From: an uncultured Eubacteriales bacterium
Lineage (GTDB): Bacteria; Bacillota; Clostridia; Oscillospirales; CAG-272
Assembly: GCA_934393265.1 (NCBI GenBank)
Contig: CAKRQL010000025.1
Span: forward strand, 1-52,459
Reading direction: 5' to 3'
Length of the DNA: 52,459 nucleotides
Shown: in pieces, positions 1-5,747 of the stretch
Layout of the letters: every line of letters begins with the position of its first letter
Numbering within the stretch: the first letter of the stretch is position 1
Translations under genes and position numbers: made by a program
The notes under the pieces: generated by a model
The model's input: only the letters and a program-made list of their open reading frames with translations
Databases searched by the model: none
Told to the model about the DNA's origin: nothing

Positions 1-3
1 GTC

Positions 4-102
4 GCGCAAAGCGCGGCGAACCGGTTCGCATTCGCCGTCCGGAGATCTGCAAGCTCGCTTGCAAGGCGTAGGGCGCGCGAATATTCGCAAAGCGAAATTC
101 CG
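4..102. repeat. hairpin-rich intergenic repeat, copy 1
   Basis: First of two related copies in the first 300 bases. It is built of short inverted repeats: GCGC-AAA-GCGC (4-14), CGAA-CCGG-TTCG (17-28), GCAAG-CTCG-CTTGC (49-62) and TTCGC-AAA-GCGAA (84-96). A 59-base core (28-86) recurs at 207-265 with only two mismatches. The outer stems differ in sequence between the copies but stay paired. I do not recognise a named element; it behaves like a repetitive extragenic, hairpin-forming sequence. The window edge may cut its left end. Confidence 0.75.
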
Positions 103-117
103 CTTGCTCATGTCTTT

Positions 118-149
118 ACCCCCGTTCATCGGGGGTATACCTTTTTATT
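118..149 (+). terminator. terminator-like hairpin between the two repeat copies
   Basis: A perfect 7-base inverted repeat, ACCCCCG (118-124) and CGGGGGT (130-136), closes a 5-base loop and is followed by ATACCTTTTTATT. The T-rich tail makes it look like a Rho-independent terminator for transcription entering from the left edge. It may equally be part of the repeat element. Confidence 0.45.
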
Positions 150-180
150 GCGTCACCCCTCAAATCGACCGTGCTCCGCC

Positions 181-283
181 GCGCAAAGCGCAGGCGGATT
201 CGGTCCGCATTCGCCGTCCGAAGATCTGCAAGCTCGCTTGCAAGGCGTAGGGCGTGCGAATATTCACCTACGGTGAAATTCCG
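181..283. repeat. hairpin-rich intergenic repeat, copy 2
   Basis: Second copy of the element at 4-102, offset by 179 bases in the shared core (207-265). The hairpins occupy the same places: GCGC-AAA-GCGC (181-191), CGGA-TTCGG-TCCG (195-207), GCAAG-CTCG-CTTGC, and TTCACC-TAC-GGTGAA (263-277). The second and fourth stems have different sequence from copy 1 but remain complementary, which suggests selection for folding and not for sequence. The interval 284-386 after it is AT-rich and I see no gene in it. Confidence 0.75.
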
Positions 284-386
284 AGCCGCTCTATCAAACT
301 TTCCAAAGGCAAATTGAAATTTTAGAAAATATCAAAAGCCCCTCAGCGTTTACACTTTATCAGCAGCATTTTAATGCTCACAATTT

Positions 387-872
387 TCAGCCAAAGTATT
401 CCCTTTCATTGATAGTCACCCCCTTAAAGTATTTTTTGTATTTCTCATATTCAAATTTAGTCAACAAGCGCGGTTCCCTGTCCGAAAAATTATCCCGCTT
501 ATACTCGTGGACATGCAACACCGGCTTGTAATTTCCGGTCAAGTCCGGTTCAGGATGATAGGCAATCTCCTTGTAAAGAAAAGCGCTACACCCCCGTTCC
601 GGGTCTGCGACACCGAGAATTTCAACGGAACAAAGAAGCGCGAGCCAAAGTCCGAGGCTTTCAAGGAAAACCAGTTCTCCCATGAATTTGTCTGCGCTCC
701 CTCGGCAGAGGGCGGCAATTTTAATATTCCCTTGACACTGGCGCGTTTTTGAATATAATAATATATGCAAATCTCCGATAATAGTATAGGCTTTCCCGGC
801 GGGAACACAGCTCTGAAATGCGCCCCGGCGGGCACAAAAAAACAAGTCATTTTTATATAAACAATCACTCAA
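387..872 (-). pseudogene. doubtful ORF, possible remnant of a larger gene
   Basis: A 161-codon reverse-strand ORF opening with TTG and lacking a convincing ribosome binding site. The last 70 or so residues look protein-like (HVHEYKR, KFEYEKYKKYFKG, ending NEREYFG). The first half is rich in Cys, Gly and Leu and looks like read-through of non-coding sequence. A near-perfect forward promoter (732-759) lies inside it on the opposite strand, and the other frames here are also open. I do not recognise a family. It could be the broken C-terminal end of a longer protein, or not be coding at all. Confidence 0.25.
732..759 (+). promoter_or_regulatory. SigA-type promoter upstream of the ABC exporter
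   Basis: TTGACA (732-737), a 16-base spacer, then TATAAT (754-759). Transcription would start near 766 and reach the exporter ATG at 1035 after a leader of about 270 bases. No better promoter is visible between 760 and 1035. The one-base-short spacer and the position inside a doubtful antisense ORF are the main doubts. Confidence 0.6.
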
Positions 873-1034
873 TATTTATACACGCCCGGCGGTCTCTCAT
901 CCTCCGGGCACCCCCGGAGCCCGGGGTACCGTGATAAAAGCAGCCGCTGTTACACCGGGGTTATTCAATGCGGCAAAAAAGTAAAAAACCGGAGCAAAGC
1001 AGTAAAGCAAACGGATAAAACGAAAGGATAAAGC
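766..1034 (+). promoter_or_regulatory. structured 5' leader of the ABC exporter
   Basis: The leader between the predicted start site and the exporter gene holds several G+C hairpins. They are TTCCC-GGC-GGGAA (793-805), GCCC-CGGC-GGGC (822-833, followed by A-rich sequence) and CTCCGGG-CACC-CCCGGAG (902-919). The core CCCGGCGGG recurs. None is followed by a T-run, so they look like folded leader RNA and not simple terminators. I cannot match the leader to a known riboswitch class. Confidence 0.35.
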
Positions 1035-1949
1035 ATGAACGACCTTATTAAAATCGAGCATCTCACAAAGTCCTTCGGCGATATACACGCGGTGAACGAC
1101 CTGTCGTTTTGCGTCAAGGAGGGCGAGCTCTTTGCCTTCCTCGGCGTGAACGGCGCGGGAAAATCCACGACTATAAACATAATCTGCGGTCAGCTCGAAA
1201 AGGACGGCGGCACGGTCGAGGTCTGCGGCTGTGACATGGACCGGGACCCGGACGGAGTAAAACGGAGCATCGGAGTTGTCTTTCAGTATTCCGCCCTCGA
1301 CCGCGAGCTATCGGTCCGCGACAATCTTGAAAGCCGCGCGGCTCTCTACGGCATCCGCGGCACGGAGGCAAAGGCGCGGATTTCCGAGCTCGCCCGTATG
1401 CTCGACTTTGAAAATCTCCTCACCCGCCCGCTCGGTAAGCTATCCGGAGGACAGCGGCGCAGAATAGACATAGCGCGCGCCCTCTTACATAAGCCGCGCC
1501 TGCTCATACTTGACGAGCCGACCACCGGGCTCGACCCCCAGACGCGCGAGCTCCTCTGGCAGGTGCTCGACAGGCTACGGCGGGAGGACGGGCTCACCGT
1601 CTTTCTCACCACCCACTATATGGAGGAGGCGGCGGACGCCGGATATGTCGTCATACTCGACAGCGGGCGCATAGTCGCCAAGGGAACGCCGCTCGAGCTC
1701 AAGAACAAGTACACCGGTGACTTTGTGACGATATACGGAGTAACCGAGGAGAGTGTAAAGCCACTCGGTCTCCCGTATGAGATGATACGTGACGCCGCAA
1801 GAATAGCCGTCCCGGACACCTCGGCGGCAACCGACCTCATAATCCGGCACCCGGAGATGTTCCGCGACTACGAAATAACGAAAGGCAGGATGGACGACGT
1901 CTTTCTCGCCGCTACCGGAAAGAAACTCACCGGAGGTGATGATAAATGA
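1035..1949 (+). CDS. ABC-2 type exporter, ATP-binding protein
   Basis: A 304-residue ATPase of the drug and polyether exporter type (DrrA/CcmA-like). It carries Walker A GVNGAGKST (Lys43), the signature LSGGQRRR (from Leu136), Walker B LLILDEPTTGLDP (Asp160, Glu161) and a switch histidine in THYMEEA (His194). The C-terminal tail of about 90 residues is typical of this family. The ATG at 1035 follows GAAAGGAT at suitable spacing. It overlaps the next gene by four bases, so the two subunits are translationally coupled. It should power export through the membrane protein at 1946-2860. The substrate cannot be told from sequence; drugs, lipids or a secreted compound are all possible. Confidence 0.93.
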   Translation: MNDLIKIEHLTKSFGDIHAVNDLSFCVKEGELFAFLGVNGAGKSTTINIICGQLEKDGGTVEVCGCDMDRDPDGVKRSIGVVFQYSALDRELSVRDNLESRAALYGIRGTEAKARISELARMLDFENLLTRPLGKLSGGQRRRIDIARALLHKPRLLILDEPTTGLDPQTRELLWQVLDRLRREDGLTVFLTTHYMEEAADAGYVVILDSGRIVAKGTPLELKNKYTGDFVTIYGVTEESVKPLGLPYEMIRDAARIAVPDTSAATDLIIRHPEMFRDYEITKGRMDDVFLAATGKKLTGGDDK

Positions 1950-2860
1950 CAGAGCTCATAGCACTCACAAAGCGCAACGTAAAGCTGTATTTCAGGGATA
2001 AAGGAAGATTTTTCTCCTCTCTCATCACCCCGATGATACTCCTTGTCCTCTATGCGACCTTCTTAAAGAAGGTCTATGACGACTCGTTCCGCTCGGCGCT
2101 CGCCGCCGCGGGGGCTACCGTCTCCGACACGGTGCTGAACGGCTGTGTCGGCGGGCAGCTCGTCTCGGCGCTCCTCGCCGTCAGCTGTGTGACCGTCGCA
2201 TTCTGCTCCTCTCTCGGAATGATACGCGACAAGGTGACCGGCGCGCGCGCCGACCTGACCGTCACCCCGGTAAAGCCCGGTATACTTGGCTTAAGCTACT
2301 ACATATCCACTCTGATATCAACCCTGATAGTCACGTATGCGGCTTGTGCCGTGTGCTTTGTCTACCTCGCCGCCGTCGGTTGGTATCTCTCTGTCGCCGA
2401 TGTATTTCTCGTACTCCTCGACGTCTTTCTTCTGACCATGTTCGGTACAGCCCTCGCCTCCTGCGTAAACTTCTTCCTCAGCACGGACGGGCAGGCGTCC
2501 GCCGTCGGAACGGTCGTGAGCGCGGGCTACGGCTTCATCTGCGGGGCATACATGCCGATGTCCAACTTCCCGACAGGACTTCAGAAATTTCTCTCCCTCC
2601 TACCCGGAACCTACGGCACGAGCCTACTTCACAACCACGCAATGCGCGGAGTATTTGAGAAAATGAGCAGCGAGGGCTTCCCGCCCGAGGTCGTGGACGC
2701 GATACGCGACAGCGTCGACTGTAACATTCACTTCATGGCAAATGAGAATACCGTCAGCATTGGCGGAATGTATGCGATACTCGCCGTCTCTACCGCCGTA
2801 TTTATAGCCATCTACGTTGCCATGAGCCTCCTTATGGCAAAAAAGAAAATAAAGAAGTAA
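1946..2860 (+). CDS. ABC-2 type exporter, membrane subunit
   Basis: A 304-residue ABC-2 family permease (DrrB-like). After a cytosolic amphipathic start (TKRNVKLYFRDKG) there are about six hydrophobic segments, with a larger extracellular loop after the first (residues 45-70) and another before the last (about residues 225-275). The loop PMSNFPTGLQKFLSLLPGTYGT matches the usual PxxxLP region of the family. It starts at the ATG inside the stop of the ATPase gene (ATGA overlap), so the two form one transporter. It ends with a basic KKKIKK tail. The terminator-like stem at 2869-2934 follows directly. Confidence 0.9.
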   Translation: MTELIALTKRNVKLYFRDKGRFFSSLITPMILLVLYATFLKKVYDDSFRSALAAAGATVSDTVLNGCVGGQLVSALLAVSCVTVAFCSSLGMIRDKVTGARADLTVTPVKPGILGLSYYISTLISTLIVTYAACAVCFVYLAAVGWYLSVADVFLVLLDVFLLTMFGTALASCVNFFLSTDGQASAVGTVVSAGYGFICGAYMPMSNFPTGLQKFLSLLPGTYGTSLLHNHAMRGVFEKMSSEGFPPEVVDAIRDSVDCNIHFMANENTVSIGGMYAILAVSTAVFIAIYVAMSLLMAKKKIKK

Positions 2861-2868
2861 AAAGGCGC

Positions 2869-2940
2869 AAAATCGCCGGAACAGCGGATATTTGTAAACT
2901 GTGATTTACATACCCCAACCGTTCCGGCGATTTTTCTTAT
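2869..2940 (+). terminator. long-arm terminator after the ABC exporter
   Basis: A perfect 14-base inverted repeat, AAAATCGCCGGAAC (2869-2882) and its complement (2921-2934), ends in TTTTTCTTATTT. A second small stem, TGTAAA (2893-2898) with TTTACA (2905-2910), sits inside. It lies between convergent genes. On the reverse strand the arm is also followed by a T-containing stretch, so it may stop both transcripts. Confidence 0.8.
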
Positions 2941-2957
2941 TTATCTGATGTATATAA

Positions 2958-3995
2958 TTATTTACATATACGAGAGAACGAGAGCTTTATATAGTGCTCT
3001 GCCGTTGTCCCTGCCGCGAGAAGCGGAGTGTCAAATCCCGGCATATTCACAGCGTTCGGTATATACTGTGCCTCGAGCGCGACGCCACAGCGGTGCGGTG
3101 CTGCGTTCTCCGCGTTATCCCTTGCCCTGTCATCTGTTCTGCCCTCTGCACCGTTCTCCGCTTCACCGCCTGCTTCTCCCTCCGATTTTTCCGGAAGGGC
3201 GGCACCCGTGTATAACTGAATCCCCGGCATGTCGGTATACATATCAAGCGTTATTCCGCTCTTATCCCCGATAAGCGTCGCCGCGTGAGCGTCCCGGAGA
3301 ACAAAGCAGCAGTCATATATCCCGCCGTTGCCTCTTCTGGGAGCTCTCGCCGCGCGGAAATCATATTCTCCACCTGCAACCGGGGCGATAATCCCAAGCG
3401 GTATCAGCTTTTCGTCTACCGGTATATACCCGTCAGAGTATATCGTGAGCGGCTGTGTGCCGGCGTCACCCGTCTCGCCGTTCAGATTGAAGTAGAAATG
3501 ATGTGTCGGCGCAAAGAGAGTGTCCCTGTCGGAGGTCGCGGTGTACTTTATCATAACGCTCCGCCCCGAGACCGAAAAGTCAATATTCAGCCGCATATTC
3601 CCGGGGTAGCCGTCCTCACCGTCCGGGAGGGTCGCGGAGAGGCGGAGCCCGCCGTCATGCTCCTCCGCGTCGTAAAGCCTGTTGCTGAAGCCGAAAAATC
3701 CGCCGTGCAGCTGATTTTCTCCCTCGTTTTTTACGAGGGAGTATTTTTTATCCCCTATTGAAAACTCCGCCCCGGCTATCCGGTTTGCCACCCTGCCGAC
3801 GGCGAGGCAGACGTATCCGTCACTGTCGCGATATTCCTCCGGCGTGCAAAAATTCATAACCGTCTCCACCCCGTCGACAACGAGGCTCTGCACCGCGGCG
3901 CCGTAATCCAGCACCGACAGCTCCAGCCCGTCCCCGTAAAGGGTATATCTGTGTATCTCCCTGCCCGAGAGCGTCCCGAAAAGCGAAATCTCCAT
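2958..3995 (-). CDS. galM: aldose 1-epimerase (galactose mutarotase)
   Basis: This enzyme interconverts the alpha and beta anomers of aldohexoses such as galactose and glucose in the cytoplasm. Expected landmarks are present: HGGFFGF (His97), THHFYFNL (His165-His166), a GxYDxxF motif, and the catalytic glutamate in ALEAQYIPNAVN. The start at 3995 is preferred over an in-frame ATG six codons upstream because AAGGAGA (4003-4009) lies seven bases before it. At 345 residues it has usual length except for an acidic, Gly/Ala/Glu-rich insert of about 30 residues (encoded around 3087-3190) just before the glutamate motif, where homologs have a short loop. It is a single gene with its own promoter (4061-4089). 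Confidence 0.9.
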   Translation of the reverse strand: MEISLFGTLSGREIHRYTLYGDGLELSVLDYGAAVQSLVVDGVETVMNFCTPEEYRDSDGYVCLAVGRVANRIAGAEFSIGDKKYSLVKNEGENQLHGGFFGFSNRLYDAEEHDGGLRLSATLPDGEDGYPGNMRLNIDFSVSGRSVMIKYTATSDRDTLFAPTHHFYFNLNGETGDAGTQPLTIYSDGYIPVDEKLIPLGIIAPVAGGEYDFRAARAPRRGNGGIYDCCFVLRDAHAATLIGDKSGITLDMYTDMPGIQLYTGAALPEKSEGEAGGEAENGAEGRTDDRARDNAENAAPHRCGVALEAQYIPNAVNMPGFDTPLLAAGTTAEHYIKLSFSRICK

Positions 3996-4060
3996 AAAAG
4001 CTTCTCCTTGCATGTTCCTGTCTGTGTCCTGCCGTGCATGTGTGCCGTCAGGCGTCTCTC

Positions 4061-4089
4061 ATTATACCATTTCCGTGGCGTTCTTTCAA
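4061..4089 (-). promoter_or_regulatory. SigA-type promoter of galM
   Basis: On the reverse strand TTGAAA (4089-4084), a 17-base spacer and TATAAT (4066-4061), with a TG one base before the -10 box (extended -10). Transcription would start near 4054, giving a leader of about 60 bases to the galM ATG at 3995. Confidence 0.8.
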
Positions 4090-4105
4090 GCCCGCACCCG
4101 CACTT

Positions 4106-4139
4106 TTTTTGCATATTCGTATGAATAAATATGCAAAAA
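4106..4139. promoter_or_regulatory. large palindrome upstream of galM, candidate operator
   Basis: A perfect 12-base inverted repeat, TTTTTGCATATT (4106-4117) and AATATGCAAAAA (4128-4139), surrounds a 10-base centre. A second dyad TATTC-GTAT-GAATA (4114-4127) lies inside. It sits about 17 bases upstream of the galM -35 box and about 100 bases upstream of the opposing promoter at 4237. This place suits a regulator binding site. A bidirectional terminator is unlikely because no gene ends here. Confidence 0.5.
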
Positions 4140-4236
4140 TACAGTCACATTAGTGAATTTTGTATTCATGACCCGTTCTGAATTGTTTAATTTCACGGTT
4201 TTGTCGAAATACGCGGTAAAAAATGTTGAATTATAC

Positions 4237-4265
4237 TTGACAAGAATTTTTTGTTGGTGTATAAT
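4237..4265 (+). promoter_or_regulatory. perfect-consensus SigA promoter of the lipoprotein/Opp operon
   Basis: TTGACA (4237-4242), exactly 17 bases, TATAAT (4260-4265), in an AT-rich stretch. Transcription would start near 4272, about 220 bases before the first start codon at 4495. No comparable promoter was noticed further down among the co-directional genes, so this one may drive much of the 4.5-35.2 kb cluster. Confidence 0.85.
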
Positions 4266-4271
4266 TCATAC

Positions 4272-4391
4272 TAACTATTTTATTCATATATTATTAACTA
4301 ATTATTTACTGCATTTTAATTTCTTAAATGACAAAATACGGGCGACCGACCCTGCTATCGTGGCGGAATGCATAAAATCCCGTCAGCTCCC
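4272..4391 (+). promoter_or_regulatory. 5' leader of the operon, no recognised element
   Basis: AT-rich up to about 4335, then a G+C patch. A possible five-base stem ACGGG (4338-4342) with CCCGT (4379-4383) closes a 36-base loop. A short ORF crosses the leader, but it lacks a ribosome binding site and runs into the heptamer array. I do not recognise a riboswitch. Confidence 0.25.
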
Positions 4392-4475
4392 GATTGCCAA
4401 TTGCTAATTGCTAATTGCTAATTGCTAATTGCTAATCGCTAACCGCTGATTGCTGATTGCCCGTTGCTCATTGTG
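4392..4475. repeat. heptanucleotide tandem repeat in the operon leader
   Basis: Twelve consecutive 7-base units. Five perfect AATTGCT copies occupy 4399-4433, flanked by variants such as GATTGCC, AATCGCT, AACCGCT, GATTGCT and CGTTGCT. The array ends six bases before the ACGGAGG ribosome binding site (4481-4487) of the first lipoprotein gene, so it lies in the untranslated leader and not between promoter boxes. Divergence of the outer units suggests an old array with a more recently expanded centre. Confidence 0.9.
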
Positions 4476-4494
4476 AAAGAACGGAGGCACAAAT

Positions 4495-5664
4495 TTGAAA
4501 AAACACAAGCAGCTCTTCCCTCTCCTGCTCCTCATGCTCGGAATAACGGCGGTGCTCTCCGCCTGCTCCGGCGGTGGCAGAGACCTCACCGGAATGGTTA
4601 AGGTCGTCTACGAGCTCGAGGGTGGGATCTACCAGAACTGTGACCGCGCGGTGACCCAGTATTATGAGCGCGGCGACGGCGCCGTCCTCGCAACCGACCC
4701 GGAGACGCTCTCCAAGCGGCAGATAACACGCTCCGGCTACACTCTCGAGGGCTGGTACCGCGAAAAGGCGGTGAGCGGCGAGAATGTCACATACTCGGGA
4801 AAATGGAGCTTTAAAACCGATAAGGTGCCCGAGGACGGGCTGACGCTCTATGCCCGGTGGGTGCGTGACATCCGCTATACATACGAGGTATGCTACCTCG
4901 ACGACGACGGTAACACCGTGGTGCTTGACTCCTACGACACCGACGCGGGAAAGCCATTCAACAGCTACTACGCAGCTCTGTTCGGCAAGCTCCGCACCGG
5001 GTACACCGCCCTCGACGGCGTGTACGATAAGGACGGCAATGAATGGGACGCCTCATTCACCCACCCCGGAGGAGATAAGGACACGGCGGTTCAGGTCTAT
5101 CTGCACTTCATCAAGGGAACCTACAAGCTTGTCCGCAATGCAAACGAGCTTCTGAGCGCAAAGACGCAGAACATCTACCTCGTGAACGATATAGATTTCG
5201 AGGGCGGCTCGTTCGGCGGCTTTGAAAGCTACCGCGGGACAATAGATGGCAACGGACACGTGATAAAGAACTTCCGTCTCTCCTACGACAACACGAAGAG
5301 CGGACTGGTGAGCGACCCCGACCTCAGCGACGAGGGCGGGCTCCTCCGTATAGGTATCTTCCGCGAGCTCTCCGGCGCGACGCTCCGGAACGTGTCCTTC
5401 ACCGACTTTACGATAGATGTGAATGTCGGCTACCCGGCGACAAAGACGATAATTATCGCCCCGCTCGCAGTCAAGGCGGCGAATACCGTGCTTGAAAACG
5501 TAAGCGTCAGCGGCTCCTGCACGGTGACGAAGCTCCCGGACAGACTTGACCGCGAGAGCCTCCGTATCTCCGAGGGCGCGATATACTACCTGCCCGAGGG
5601 TGACAGCACGGACACCTCATCCGTCACGGTGACGTTCACGGTGGCGGACAGCGCGGCGGAATAA
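4495..5664 (+). CDS. lipoprotein with InlB-type repeat and GLUG-like beta region
   Basis: A 389-residue surface lipoprotein. The signal peptide ends in the lipobox LSAC (Cys24). Residues of about 80-125 hold a Listeria-Bacteroides (InlB B/Flg_new) repeat, seen as GYTLEGWYRE...LTLYARW. A second, weaker unit follows (GYTALDGVYDKDG). From about residue 220 the chain has GLUG-like strands: YLVNDIDFEG, GTIDGNGHVIKNF, IGIFRELSGATLRNVSF, VLENVSVSGSC. The TTG start follows ACGGAGG by seven bases. It is the first gene after the consensus promoter and precedes the peptide-binding protein. The role is probably adhesive or structural at the surface; no catalytic motif was seen. Confidence 0.82.
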   Translation: MKKHKQLFPLLLLMLGITAVLSACSGGGRDLTGMVKVVYELEGGIYQNCDRAVTQYYERGDGAVLATDPETLSKRQITRSGYTLEGWYREKAVSGENVTYSGKWSFKTDKVPEDGLTLYARWVRDIRYTYEVCYLDDDGNTVVLDSYDTDAGKPFNSYYAALFGKLRTGYTALDGVYDKDGNEWDASFTHPGGDKDTAVQVYLHFIKGTYKLVRNANELLSAKTQNIYLVNDIDFEGGSFGGFESYRGTIDGNGHVIKNFRLSYDNTKSGLVSDPDLSDEGGLLRIGIFRELSGATLRNVSFTDFTIDVNVGYPATKTIIIAPLAVKAANTVLENVSVSGSCTVTKLPDRLDRESLRISEGAIYYLPEGDSTDTSSVTVTFTVADSAAE

Positions 5665-5747
5665 ACAGATCCGCGCCGCAAATCAGAAAACAAAGCGGGC
5701 GCCCCCGCCCCGCAAACCATATCTAAAATACAAGGAGAAACCGGAAA

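Noticed and set aside
59..250. 63-codon forward ORF across the repeat region
   Set aside because: It is formed by the hairpin-rich repeat itself, has no ribosome binding site, and its protein is basic low-complexity sequence.
507..752. 81-codon forward ORF inside the doubtful reverse ORF
   Set aside because: No ribosome binding site, it runs into the promoter at 732, and several frames here are open by chance.
4153..4407. 84-codon forward ORF over the operon promoter
   Set aside because: It contains the perfect TTGACA-17-TATAAT promoter and ends inside the heptamer array; no ribosome binding site.
4272..4494. Riboswitch in the forward operon leader
   Set aside because: Only one weak five-base stem was found and no conserved core of a known class could be recognised.
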